A stretch of DNA of 64,000 nt, from the NCBI GenBank assembly GCA_009377575.1, contig WHTU01000006.1:1-64000 (forward strand), written 5' to 3'. The number at the start of each line of letters is the position of its first letter. Positions within the stretch are counted from its first letter, which is position 1. Positions 24,776-33,187 of this stretch are shown one piece after another. The notes under the pieces were generated by a model that was not told the DNA's origin, did no database searches, and worked only from the letters and a program-made list of their open reading frames with translations. Source of the DNA: Nitrososphaeraceae archaeon (GTDB lineage Archaea > Thermoproteota > Nitrososphaeria > Nitrososphaerales > Nitrososphaeraceae). Made by a program: the position numbers and the translations under genes.

Positions 24776-26398
24776 TCAGCTTTTCAGTAATCCAATTACT
24801 TTTTTTGGAATATCTTCTAATTTACTCACGGCCAGGCTCCTTTCGTATTCCAGGTATCTCAGATTTTGACCGATTGATATAGCTTCATCTAAATTTCTTC
24901 CCAAACCAAGAGCGACCATGTGAGTGCCAATTTTCCGAAAGGATAATACCATATGACGTACTGCATCTGTGTCAGAAGGTTCACCATCGGTTAGGGTGAA
25001 AAAGATTTCAGGTTTGAAAGACCTTACCATTGGTTCGAGCAAACCATAGATCTCCGCAAGGGGCGTTCCTCCACTTGCCCTTATCTGAGCCAGCCTCTTT
25101 GTACAAATTGAAGACCACCTGTAATTTGGCGGTTTTATTAACCAACATTTCACTTGTTTACCATCAGTACTAAAGGCATAAACAGCGAATCTTACGCCTA
25201 AGAAGGAAAGGGCTTCGCAAAGAGCGTTAGTTACTTGTTTGTATTTCAGTTCGACCTCCTGTATGCTACTGGAATGGTCAAGAAGTATCATTACTCTAGT
25301 CTTAATAGTAAGCTTCAAATCGACAATGAATGGTGTAGGTATAAATTCGATGAATGCTTCTGAATCGAACTCGTCTCCGAATCGATCATGTCTTTCAATC
25401 CAGCCTGTACGCCACTCTTTGAATTTTGCCTTTGTCTTGTGGATAAGGTTAGTGTCGTAAACTTCACTCTCGTTAACATCCAGCCGATGTGGGATGCTGA
25501 TTCCCATATTTTCCAAATTCTCGTACCCTTCATTCTCATGTCTCTTGCTCTCTCGAACTAATGTTTCATACTCAGGAAGTATATCTGTGCCATCGACTAT
25601 CGCGTCGACGCTCTTTTCAATATTCTTCTCTGCAGTTCGCCTCTTCCTGACTATCTTTTCAATCTGTCGAGATAATTCCGATTCACTCATAGAAATTCCA
25701 AACCTCGAACGTATGGTTGAAAAAGGGATTAAGACCAAGGGATCGACTTGCAAGATCTTTATTATTCGGGGGACCTGTTCTTCTATCCACCTTGTCTGAT
25801 ACTGAGAGGCAAGGGCTTCCTGCACTACCGACGTAGCCAATTCGACCGCTTTGGCCACTTTATCATGTTCGGACGAGAAAAGCTCTCCTTTTATATACCC
25901 AGTCAAAAACAATTGGCCGAAGCCCTCGAGTAGCTTTTGGACACCGTACAAGGAATTTAGGAGAGGTCGATTTAGCCAGGATATTCCTTCGTCAAAGATG
26001 ATTTCATCCATCATCCCCTTCCAATCATCAAGGCCTATCGATTCAATTCGCTTCTTTTCGAGTGCATTAAACACGAACCCGAATGCATGATCGTAACTAA
26101 GTACTTTAGTCGAGTATTTTAATCTCATAGACTCGTACCACAAAGACACACGCCACTGGCGATACTTTTGAAATCGATTTCCAGCATATCCACGAAGATG
26201 AGGCAGTGCAATCTGGTTCTTATCAGGACTCGTCTTTGGATTTGCTTCTTCGGTGAATGTTACAAGCGATTTGGGTTTGTCAGACCATCTGCGTGACAGA
26301 AATGTAGCTATTTCTACTAGAACATCGTCCCTGACGGTTAAACCCTCTAAGGTAGAGCTGTGGGTCACGTTAAGTTTATTGTACTTGTATTCGGACAC
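24776..26398 (-). CDS. VWA-domain protein paired with a MoxR/CbbQ-type ATPase
   Basis: 540 residues. The first 350 are mostly helical, with several Trp/Tyr-rich segments and no known motif. The C-terminal von Willebrand A domain (about 365-540) has an intact metal-ion-dependent adhesion site: DHSSS (D374, S376, S378) and TLTDGEPSD near 472. This architecture, helical front and VWA at the end, is that of NorD/CbbO partners of NorQ/CbbQ ATPases, which remodel metalloenzymes or Rubisco. GTG start at 26398, 18 bp after the ATPase stop. No Rubisco or nitric oxide reductase gene is nearby, so the client is unknown. Confidence 0.85.
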   Translation of the reverse strand: MSEYKYNKLNVTHSSTLEGLTVRDDVLVEIATFLSRRWSDKPKSLVTFTEEANPKTSPDKNQIALPHLRGYAGNRFQKYRQWRVSLWYESMRLKYSTKVLSYDHAFGFVFNALEKKRIESIGLDDWKGMMDEIIFDEGISWLNRPLLNSLYGVQKLLEGFGQLFLTGYIKGELFSSEHDKVAKAVELATSVVQEALASQYQTRWIEEQVPRIIKILQVDPLVLIPFSTIRSRFGISMSESELSRQIEKIVRKRRTAEKNIEKSVDAIVDGTDILPEYETLVRESKRHENEGYENLENMGISIPHRLDVNESEVYDTNLIHKTKAKFKEWRTGWIERHDRFGDEFDSEAFIEFIPTPFIVDLKLTIKTRVMILLDHSSSIQEVELKYKQVTNALCEALSFLGVRFAVYAFSTDGKQVKCWLIKPPNYRWSSICTKRLAQIRASGGTPLAEIYGLLEPMVRSFKPEIFFTLTDGEPSDTDAVRHMVLSFRKIGTHMVALGLGRNLDEAISIGQNLRYLEYERSLAVSKLEDIPKKVIGLLKS

Positions 26399-26416
26399 AA
26401 CTAATCAAAAACCTAT

Positions 26417-27226
26417 CTAGTTTCCAAACATAGAGGTAATCATATCCATTACCTTTCGATACTCTACATCGCCCCATTGACCGTAGACATTTGCAAAGAC
26501 TAATTGTGCTGCATACTTCGCTTCACTTCCCGATTTTATAAGTTTGGAGAAGGCAATAGTCTCCCTCATACTAGGGCTATAGTAAAGCTCCTCAACAGCG
26601 GCAGCCTCACGAAGCTTGTTGGCAAGTTTGACACCGATGCTCACGGATGCCAACGCAGAGTCCTCTATCGAAGTATGTCTTCTTATTATATCTACTTCTA
26701 CTTCTTCTGGAGGGTATTCCAACCTGAGACGAACAGGAAATCTGCTGAGTAATTGCGGGGGAAGTTCCTTGGTTCCTACGTGGGATAACGGGTTGATTGT
26801 GGCGATAACGGTCCACCCTTTGGATGCAGTGATTGTTTGACCTTCGGATTCCTTTAACACGACTTGCCTCCTATCATCTAGAGCCTCATCCAGTCGCAAA
26901 AGCACGTCTGCCTCAGCAGCGTTCAGCTCGTCGAGGTACAGCAGTCCTCCAAGCTTCATGGATTCCACCAGAATTCCATCTACAAATCCCACCTCTCCAT
27001 TTTCAAGAGTCTTAGTTCCTACGAGATGGGACTCTCTAGTTCTAAGGCTAAAATTAACGGGATATAATGTTCTCCCAATCTCTGCGCCAAATGCTTTCAC
27101 TAATGTCGTCTTGCCAGTTCCTTTCGGTCCAATAATCATGGCAAATAGTCCAATATCATAGGCTTTTCTTAGAACGGGCAATGCGCCATTCCAATCTAAA
27201 TACAGAGGTGATGATGGTAGGCTCAA
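26417..27226 (-). CDS. MoxR/CbbQ-like AAA+ ATPase
   Basis: 269-residue AAA+ ATPase. Walker A GPKGTGKTT (33-41), Walker B LLYLDELN (D99, E100), sensor 1 in VIATINPLSHVG and the arginine-finger region ELPPQLLSRFPVRL. Compact size and the DELNAAEADVLLRLDEALDDRR stretch fit the CbbQ/NirQ/NorQ/GvpN branch. Such hexamers act with a VWA partner to insert cofactors or reactivate enzymes (family knowledge). The start is TTG at 27226; TATA-like sequences on the minus strand at 27264-27280 suggest it has its own promoter with the downstream VWA gene. Confidence 0.88.
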   Translation of the reverse strand: MSLPSSPLYLDWNGALPVLRKAYDIGLFAMIIGPKGTGKTTLVKAFGAEIGRTLYPVNFSLRTRESHLVGTKTLENGEVGFVDGILVESMKLGGLLYLDELNAAEADVLLRLDEALDDRRQVVLKESEGQTITASKGWTVIATINPLSHVGTKELPPQLLSRFPVRLRLEYPPEEVEVDIIRRHTSIEDSALASVSIGVKLANKLREAAAVEELYYSPSMRETIAFSKLIKSGSEAKYAAQLVFANVYGQWGDVEYRKVMDMITSMFGN

Positions 27227-27263
27227 TGATAAACACTGATAACTTTGATTCTGATTTGTAGGC

Positions 27264-27280
27264 TTAAAAAGGTATATAAC
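27264..27280 (-). promoter_or_regulatory. TATA-like promoter of the second AAA+/VWA pair
   Basis: Minus-strand TTATATACC followed by TTTTTAAG lies 38-54 bp before the TTG of the MoxR-like gene, inside the 65-bp gap after the first VWA gene. Suggests that the two pairs can be transcribed separately. Confidence 0.4.
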
Positions 27281-27291
27281 AACTTGCGAAG

Positions 27292-28668
27292 TTAGGCACG
27301 CAGAATAGCCCGCTTGTTCCTTATGAAGTCACTAAGTAGGGCCGCCTCCAAAGCCTCAGGACTCGCATAATAAGATCTTCCCTTCACTCTTCTTTCCATT
27401 TCGTTAACAAAACCTAGTAACGAATCCTCTTCACTAATCATTAGAGTGTCGATGTATATCCCTTTCTTAAGGCACTTCTCTGCCTCAATAATAGTTTGCT
27501 CAGCAATGTAGCTATCGACCTGCCTGTAGCGATAACACAGATACACTAGATTTCCAGCTGAAACATCAAGTCTCAAATCATATTCAGCCCGAACGCTATC
27601 CAAGCTCAAAGCATCAGGTTTGTAAAAATGCGAGTATGGCCTGATTTTCAAGATTTTTTCTTGTTGCTTCACGTCATCCATAAAGCAAGCGCTGGGGTGA
27701 CCATCTGTCACGAGAATAATCCGCTTGTTTGCTGAACCGTCATTAAGCAATATTCTCGTTGATAGCCTAAAGGCTGCTTGATAGTTGGTGTAATGCAAGA
27801 AATCCGAGCCGGCATCAAAAGTCTTTAGATATGGTATATCGGAAATTTTCACACGGGACGCGAGCGAGCCGAAGCCCACGATGTAAACAGAATCATTTGG
27901 AAAGAATTTTTTGTTAAGCATTACCAGGCTCCACAGAGCCTTCTTTGCTGCTTCAATCCGACTCAAATCCCCAAACATTCTAGAGTATTTCATAGTCGAG
28001 CTCAAGTCGATGCAATATACCACGCTGGCTCGAACATCTTGCAAGGTTTCATATTCTTCCAAATCTTCCGTTTTCATTTGCACTGGAATCTCTATTCTGC
28101 CAAACTCCTTTTGCACTCTGAGAACGGAATTAAGTAGCGATAATGGTATATTGACCAGCCGTATATCGTTTCCATCTTCATATTTACGAGTGGTATCTAG
28201 TATGACAGATCCAGTGCCTAGTGTTTTTGTGCCATGCCCCCCTGCTTCTCCGAGCTTCAGCGCCTTCATTACGTCATCAAGGATCATATTGCCAATCCTA
28301 TAAAATCCTCTAGAAGTGAGCCACTTCTCATCATTTTTTAAATAGCCTTCATGAAGAAGCATTCGAAGGATGGGAGAAGGGAACCTCAGAGCGCGGGCGT
28401 TCTCTTCCTCTCTGCTATTGTTATTTGTATCTTGCCTATGTGTGGAATCCTCGCCGATACTCTCTTGCTCTAAAAGATTCTTTATTATTCGATCTAATTC
28501 TTGAAGGTTGGGTCTATTTTCCCGTAGTGCTTCTCTTCCAACTATACTCAACAAGAGATCGATACCTGGTTTAGGCGAACTTCCAAAATTTTTGGAAAAT
28601 TTGGATTTTCTAGATTCATCTCTAGAATAGGCGAGCTGAAAAAGGTAACTTTTTTCAGGATTATTCAT
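27292..28668 (-). CDS. VWA-domain protein paired with a Mg-chelatase-like AAA+ ATPase
   Basis: About 458 residues. The N-terminal part is charged and Asn/Glu-rich, with a winged-helix-like stretch (LRMLLHEGYLKND, then LTSRGFYRIG). The VWA domain starts near residue 212: YCIDLSSTMKYS has the DxSxT metal site, and LVTDGHPSACF supplies the second Asp. A longer frame opens at 28725, but that start lies deep inside the upstream ATPase gene; the ATG at 28668 overlaps its stop by 8 bp (ATGAATAA) and is preferred. Resembles BchD/ChlD-type partners. It differs from the other VWA protein in architecture, so the two are not a recent duplication. Confidence 0.85.
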   Translation of the reverse strand: MNNPEKSYLFQLAYSRDESRKSKFSKNFGSSPKPGIDLLLSIVGREALRENRPNLQELDRIIKNLLEQESIGEDSTHRQDTNNNSREEENARALRFPSPILRMLLHEGYLKNDEKWLTSRGFYRIGNMILDDVMKALKLGEAGGHGTKTLGTGSVILDTTRKYEDGNDIRLVNIPLSLLNSVLRVQKEFGRIEIPVQMKTEDLEEYETLQDVRASVVYCIDLSSTMKYSRMFGDLSRIEAAKKALWSLVMLNKKFFPNDSVYIVGFGSLASRVKISDIPYLKTFDAGSDFLHYTNYQAAFRLSTRILLNDGSANKRIILVTDGHPSACFMDDVKQQEKILKIRPYSHFYKPDALSLDSVRAEYDLRLDVSAGNLVYLCYRYRQVDSYIAEQTIIEAEKCLKKGIYIDTLMISEEDSLLGFVNEMERRVKGRSYYASPEALEAALLSDFIRNKRAILRA

Positions 28669-30259
28669 TTGAATCTTGTAATCCATATTCACTTTGGCTC
28701 TTCTTTTCGAGTACAGCCGGTTCAATCCATGTTAATCCTTCTAGTACTAGTTCAGTAACCGAGGCCATGAGTTCTCCATCCAATTTAGGGGGAATCGAAA
28801 TGAAATGGACGTTTATGTCACGTCTACTTAGCTCTTCTACCAACTCTTGCTGCTCCTTTAATATCCGATCGACAATCTTGATTACTATTTGCTCTAGATG
28901 TGATGACTTTCTAAGTTGAACTTGATAGTCAAGCGCTGAAGAGGGATCAATACCTAACATTTTTTGTGACACGAGAAATCTGTTGTTTTCCGAAAAATCC
29001 CTACGCACGAGTTGAAGTTCATTTAAATCAATGGAATCCAAATACGCCACTGAAACCTTTTTCAATACCTCATCGATAAGCTTCCTTAACAGCTTCGATC
29101 TCGATTCAAAGTTGTCGTCTATTTCGGAAAGTTCAAACTTTACGGCTTGATATATGCTGTCAAAATCACAAAACCTAGGGACACTAATCACCGCATTGAA
29201 AATTGATCTGCATCTTTCCGATTCACTTATCAGTAACTCCATCGAGTGCACGCCCATCCTAACGCTTACCCCTTTCTCTTGATTTATCTCATCTCTAGAT
29301 CTCGCAAGTTGCACTATTGAAGCTACTGTTCTGAGAATAAAAACTGGTACAAAAGCCTGTGATGAAGTTAATCCCCTTGTCTCCTGTGATATAATCATGA
29401 TCTCGTCTTCCAACCTAACCGGATAATGTGTCTTAATATGACTTCTTAGACGATCGGACAGAGGTTCAATAATTCTTCCCGAATGGGTATAATCAGTCGG
29501 GTTAGCTGTTGCAAAAATGCTAACGTCAGGTCTAAACGTAATCGGGTACGATCCTGTAGTGAATTTTCCTTCCTGCAGTACGCTAAGTAGCGCTACCTGT
29601 TTTCTTGGATCGAGTACTGGTAGCTCATCTATGCACAACATTCCGTGGTTTGCTTGAAGAAGATAACCCGGGGTGTATGATTCGATGTCGTAAATTTCAA
29701 TACCCTTCTTCGCGATCTTCATCGCATCTATTTGACCAACTAAATCTTTAACAGAGACATCAGGAGTGGCTAGAAAATATCGATAGCGATCAAATCCCTC
29801 CACCCATTTTATGCGCGTATCTAACTTGTTATTTCTTATTGAATTCTCGCATGCAGTTGAGACAGTAAAATCAGGACTCGTTCTTTGGATCTCTTCATCG
29901 GATAGCATTGCTGCAAGACTCTCTTCTGCGATACTTGTTGGAATATCGTGCATTAGCGAGCCTTCAACAACCGGGATAGGAGAAAGTAGGTGTTTTGCAA
30001 CACATTCGGCAATTCGAGTCTTAGCTTGGCCAATTTCCCCAATGAGCAGGATGTCGTGTCCAGCTAATATAGCACGAATCAATGCCGGGAGAACGTCTAA
30101 TTCGTAACCAATTATCCCTGGAAAAGGTGTAATGCCACTCCTTAATCTTGCAACAAGATTTCGCCTTATTTGGTCCTGAACAGAAACAAATTTGTAATTG
30201 ATTTCTAACAGATCTTTCAACTTGGTTAACTGCTTAAAGTTATCGGGTAATCCAGCCAT
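28661..30259 (-). CDS. Mg-chelatase ChlI-like AAA+ ATPase
   Basis: About 532 residues (564 if read from TTG 30355). N-terminal AAA+ core with Walker A GEIGQAKT (about 74-81 from the ATG), Walker B MLCIDELPVLD (D211, E212), sensor 1 in FATANPTDYTHSGRI and the arginine finger in PLSDRLRSHI. The GxxGQAKTR Walker A and the helix-2 insertion place it near the ChlI/BchI and sigma-54-activator-like clade. A long helical C-terminus (about 300-532) lacks known motifs. A TATA box on the minus strand at 30361-30370 would put the transcript start near 30340, inside the longer frame, favouring the ATG at 30259. Translationally coupled to the next VWA gene. Confidence 0.86.
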   Translation of the reverse strand: MAGLPDNFKQLTKLKDLLEINYKFVSVQDQIRRNLVARLRSGITPFPGIIGYELDVLPALIRAILAGHDILLIGEIGQAKTRIAECVAKHLLSPIPVVEGSLMHDIPTSIAEESLAAMLSDEEIQRTSPDFTVSTACENSIRNNKLDTRIKWVEGFDRYRYFLATPDVSVKDLVGQIDAMKIAKKGIEIYDIESYTPGYLLQANHGMLCIDELPVLDPRKQVALLSVLQEGKFTTGSYPITFRPDVSIFATANPTDYTHSGRIIEPLSDRLRSHIKTHYPVRLEDEIMIISQETRGLTSSQAFVPVFILRTVASIVQLARSRDEINQEKGVSVRMGVHSMELLISESERCRSIFNAVISVPRFCDFDSIYQAVKFELSEIDDNFESRSKLLRKLIDEVLKKVSVAYLDSIDLNELQLVRRDFSENNRFLVSQKMLGIDPSSALDYQVQLRKSSHLEQIVIKIVDRILKEQQELVEELSRRDINVHFISIPPKLDGELMASVTELVLEGLTWIEPAVLEKKSQSEYGLQDSNE

Positions 30260-30360
30260 GATCTCACTGTAATTAGGCTCTGAAGTGTATGAACGATGGA
30301 CAAGTTTTCTTGTTTTCTCGTGAGGGTCCAATTCGATCTGCGAAATCAGATACAATTGGG

Positions 30361-30370
30361 TTGTATATAA
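30361..30370 (-). promoter_or_regulatory. TATA box upstream of the AAA+/VWA operon
   Basis: Minus-strand TTATATACAA. With the usual 25-nt distance it places initiation near 30340, downstream of the TTG at 30355, which argues for the shorter ATPase. Confidence 0.4.
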
Positions 30371-30513
30371 GAGACGCAGAAGGCAGAAGGAGAGTAAAAT
30401 TGATCTTGTAAGGGGTTCTACGTACCTAATTTGTGACCAATATCAATAAAGAATCGTATCCGAGTTGAATGTGAGACCGTAGCCTATTTCTAATTCACAG
30501 CCAAAAACGATCG

Positions 30514-30639
30514 ATGTACTTGGTTGTGAAACGTAAATTATTGGCTGTGGATCCTGAGCCACCTAACTATTGGCAGAGACCTACCGCAACTTTGAAGGTC
30601 ATTGGGTTTCGAAGACGACTTCGAGTCAATAAAAGATAG
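30514..30639 (+). CDS. possible small basic protein (41 aa), doubtful
   Basis: ATG to TAG, product MYLVVKRKLLAVDPEPPNYW followed by a basic tail with RRRLRVNKR. Composition is protein-like and strongly basic, but there is no clear ribosome-binding site or TATA box and no family I recognise. Might be a chance ORF in the long spacer. Confidence 0.22.
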   Translation: MYLVVKRKLLAVDPEPPNYWQRPTATLKVIGFRRRLRVNKR

Positions 30640-30970
30640 AAGAAAACTCTCGTAGGCCTTCCAGAGTTAAAATTTCGTGTTGACATCCAATTTACGTTAA
30701 TGGGAAAAGAATAAGGTTCTGGTACAGAATCCTAATGCGATAGAAACCCCAAACAATTAGACCTTTTGGAGCAAATCAAATATCGAAAAGGACTCCTTAT
30801 TGTGAAGGGTAATTAACTTTGCCAGAATTCAATGTAAGGACACCCCTAGTCCGAGCTCTGGTGTAGAACAATCCCGGGTCCTTGATATTCTGATTCTTTC
30901 TTGGAACACCCTATTGATGGTCAACGAAGGGAAGATAATCTTGAAGTGCGTTCACAAAATCTTAGCATGA

Positions 30971-30980
30971 TTTTTATTTA
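30971..30980 (+). promoter_or_regulatory. TATA box of the S13-S4 operon
   Basis: TTTTTATTTA 23-32 bp before the GTG start of S13; consistent with a nearly leaderless transcript. Confidence 0.5.
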
Positions 30981-31002
30981 GGAACGAATACGGATTGAGT
31001 GC

Positions 31003-31479
31003 GTGTCAACTAGCGAATATAAATATATACTTAGAATTGCGGGAAAGGATATAGATGGCAGCAAAAAATCAATTGTTGCACTTAGTAGCATCAGAGGGTT
31101 GGGATATAACTACTCTCAAGTATTATTACAATCGCTTAACATTAGTCCATCGACAAGAGTAGGCTATCTTACCGAAAGTGAAATACAAGAGATTGAGGAC
31201 GCGGTGAAAAATCCATCAAAAATTAAAATGCCTTCGTGGTATCTAAATCGAAGGGCAGATATGGATACTGGTTCTGATACTCATCTTATAACATCTGATC
31301 TAGAATTTGCCATCACTAATGACATAAATAGGGAGAAAACCGTCATGAGCTGGCGTGGCTATAGACACATGTTTGGGTTGAGAGTGAGAGGACAACACAC
31401 GAGAACAACAGGAAGAAGAGGAAGCGCTGTCGGCGTCAAGAAGAGTGGTAGGGTAGCTCCAACCTCCGCTTCGAAATGA
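31003..31479 (+). CDS. rps13: 30S ribosomal protein S13 (uS13)
   Basis: 158 residues, GTG start. Archaeal uS13: EYKYILRIAGKDIDGSKKS at the front, the GLGYNYSQVLLQ helix, VGYLTESEIQEIE, then the C-terminal tail WRGYRHMFGLRVRGQHTRTT-type sequence that reaches the decoding and P-site region of the small-subunit head. Normal archaeal length (about 148-160). S4 follows 25 bp downstream. In many archaea S11 and RNA polymerase subunit D come next; here the cluster ends after S4. Confidence 0.97.
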   Translation: MSTSEYKYILRIAGKDIDGSKKSIVALSSIRGLGYNYSQVLLQSLNISPSTRVGYLTESEIQEIEDAVKNPSKIKMPSWYLNRRADMDTGSDTHLITSDLEFAITNDINREKTVMSWRGYRHMFGLRVRGQHTRTTGRRGSAVGVKKSGRVAPTSASK

Positions 31480-31504
31480 CAAAATATGTGGGGATGGTTG
31501 AGTA

Positions 31505-32017
31505 ATGGGAGATCCTCGAAAATCAAGGAAGACTTATAGCAGGCCCCGAAAAATTTGGACATCCGATCAGCTGAGCGCAGAGCTGTATGTCATTGGATCT
31601 TATGGACTCCGAAATAAGCGTGAATTATGGAAAGCTCAGACCGAAGTAGCTGGGTTTAGAAACCAAGCGAGGGCTCTACTCGCGTTACCAGCTGAAGATA
31701 GACATCAACAGGAGATTAAGCTTCTCAAATACCTTAGCAGGCTTGGTCTGACAGATGAAAGGGCCTCATTAGATGATATTTTGAACCTAAAAATTGAGCA
31801 TTTATTGGAAAGGAGACTTCAGACTATGATCATGAGAAAGATAGATACTAAGTCACCATATACAGCGAGACAGATGGTCGTTCATGGACATGTATCAATA
31901 GGAGATAGGTTTGTCAACTTGCCTGGGCACATAGTCAGGAAAGAGGAGGAAAATATGCTCCTTGTGCATTTGGAACTCTCGAAATCATCAGCATCAGTTC
32001 CAAACGTGGAGAAATAA
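31505..32017 (+). CDS. rps4: 30S ribosomal protein S4 (uS4)
   Basis: 170-residue archaeal uS4, a primary 16S rRNA binder of the small-subunit body. MGDPRKSRKTYSRPRKIW at the start, ELYVIGSYGLRNKRELW, and an S4 domain at about 105-160 (RLQTMIMRK...QMVVHGHVSIGDRFVN). Starts ATG 25 bp after S13 and shares its promoter. The C-terminus is slightly shorter than in many archaea (about 180) but complete in its domains. Confidence 0.97.
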   Translation: MGDPRKSRKTYSRPRKIWTSDQLSAELYVIGSYGLRNKRELWKAQTEVAGFRNQARALLALPAEDRHQQEIKLLKYLSRLGLTDERASLDDILNLKIEHLLERRLQTMIMRKIDTKSPYTARQMVVHGHVSIGDRFVNLPGHIVRKEEENMLLVHLELSKSSASVPNVEK

Positions 32018-32046
32018 GAATTAAGTCCAGGCAATACTGCACCGAA

Positions 32047-33006
32047 TTATTTGGAAATCTCTTTGATTATGTCAACGTGGTCGATTTTCCCATCAGCGTT
32101 CATATCAAAACCTTGCACGACAATTGCCCACTCATGTCCATCAGAATAATTTCTTAAAATTTGGCTTGCAAAATTTGTAAGTCCCAAGACTGCAGATTTG
32201 GTACCGATAGACCTTACCCCTGCCACGATGATTACTGTATTTTTTTCATCATAAGGATTTCGTATTTTAGCAATCAGGCCGTGATTGTCCATATTATACA
32301 GCTCTCCTGTCTCTGCAGCTAGGCCAGACCAAAAGTTTGACTCATTGAACCTGATTGGAAGGTATTTGTTGAATTCTGCCGTAACGATGTTTGTCCCTGG
32401 CCCCCCTATACTCACTATATTGCGACCATTAATGGCTCGCTCTGCCCTCGCGTCAGAATCAAGTTTTACAATGAATTCGTCAGAGATATTGCACAAGTTC
32501 CCTAGTGAAAATGCCAGCTGGATGGCATAATGCCCATCCCTTGCTGACGATTTGTAGGGACCGTGCGGATCAGGAGCGCCTACAACCATGAGTCCGTTGA
32601 ACAAATTATCCGTTATGAATTCCTTAAAGAAGACTATATTACTTGAGTCCTGACGATTGTTATTGGCTAGAATACTAAATGGAGCCTCTCCCCAATCCAT
32701 TTCTAAACCGTATGAAGGGTTGACCGTTTTAAATAGGCGAGCAGTCCCTCCTCGGATTGTTTTGGTTCCAGACTGCTGAATAGCTCCGATACGCAGTAGT
32801 CTTTGCATGTAGTAATATGCACTTTGCTCGTAAATCCTGAGCTCCCTTGCTACTTGGGCAGTATATTTTGGTTCGGATGAAAGCAATTGCATAATCTTCC
32901 AGGCGACCGGATTAGAAAGGACGCTCATGTAGCTGACATCCTTATAAACGGTTATCGGTTTGGATAACATCTTGTCGCCTGCACTGTAAAGTAGAGTCTT
33001 CTCCAA
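32047..33006 (-). CDS. winged-helix regulator fused to an S-layer-like domain ending in an EF-hand loop
   Basis: 319 residues. Residues about 25-95 form an ArsR-type winged helix: VLSNPVAWKIMQLLSSEPKY, ELRIYEQSAYYYMQRL (recognition helix) and the wing GGTARLFKT. Residues about 115-290 resemble the outer domain of archaeal S-layer proteins, with LMVVGAPDPHG, NIVSIGGPGTNIV and NTVIIVAGVRSIGT; this similarity is by eye and is inference. The last 19 residues contain a perfect EF-hand loop, DMNADGKIDHVD (D301, N303, D305, D309, D312), suggesting calcium binding. No signal peptide, so it is intracellular. A TATA box at 33025-33039 gives a leaderless ATG. A calcium- or ligand-responsive transcription factor is plausible. 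Confidence 0.75.
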   Translation of the reverse strand: MEKTLLYSAGDKMLSKPITVYKDVSYMSVLSNPVAWKIMQLLSSEPKYTAQVARELRIYEQSAYYYMQRLLRIGAIQQSGTKTIRGGTARLFKTVNPSYGLEMDWGEAPFSILANNNRQDSSNIVFFKEFITDNLFNGLMVVGAPDPHGPYKSSARDGHYAIQLAFSLGNLCNISDEFIVKLDSDARAERAINGRNIVSIGGPGTNIVTAEFNKYLPIRFNESNFWSGLAAETGELYNMDNHGLIAKIRNPYDEKNTVIIVAGVRSIGTKSAVLGLTNFASQILRNYSDGHEWAIVVQGFDMNADGKIDHVDIIKEISK

Positions 33007-33024
33007 CGACTGACGTGGGCCAAG

Positions 33025-33039
33025 ATTATATATAAATTA
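33025..33039 (-). promoter_or_regulatory. TATA box of the winged-helix/S-layer-like gene
   Basis: Minus-strand TAATTTATATATAAT, centred about 26 bp before the ATG at 33006. Confidence 0.55.
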
Positions 33040-33153
33040 TGACAGGTACAAAAAAAATTTGGCCTCCGTCTGAACGTGTTAGCGCATGGCTTATTCTATG
33101 AAGATGATTTTACACTAAATGTGTCAATATAACGGTCATTTCGTCTATTTGGC

Positions 33154-33162
33154 TATTTTTAA
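33154..33162 (+). promoter_or_regulatory. TATA box of glmS
   Basis: TATTTTTAA about 25-34 bp before the GTG at 33188; excludes the far upstream ATG at 33119 as start. Confidence 0.5.
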
Positions 33163-33187
33163 TTATGTTATTAAAATAACTATGCGT

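Larger units (their letters stand above)
30356..31002. other. 647-bp intergenic region before S13
   Basis: The longest gene-poor stretch in the window. It contains a 41-codon basic ORF at 30514-30639 (listed separately), a possible stem AAGGAC/GTCCTT at about 30835-30883 with nested GGTGT/ACACC pairing to about 30911, and the S13 TATA box at its right end. It could hold an untranslated RNA, but I recognise none; no RNase P, SRP or tRNA signature is visible. Confidence 0.4.

Noticed and set aside
28669-28725. Longer start of the first VWA protein
   Set aside because: Would need a 65-bp overlap with the ATPase; the ATG at 28668 overlaps its stop by 8 bp and fits better.
33119-33187. Upstream ATG extending glmS by 23 residues
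   Set aside because: It would bury the catalytic Cys, which must be N-terminal, and it lies upstream of the TATA box.
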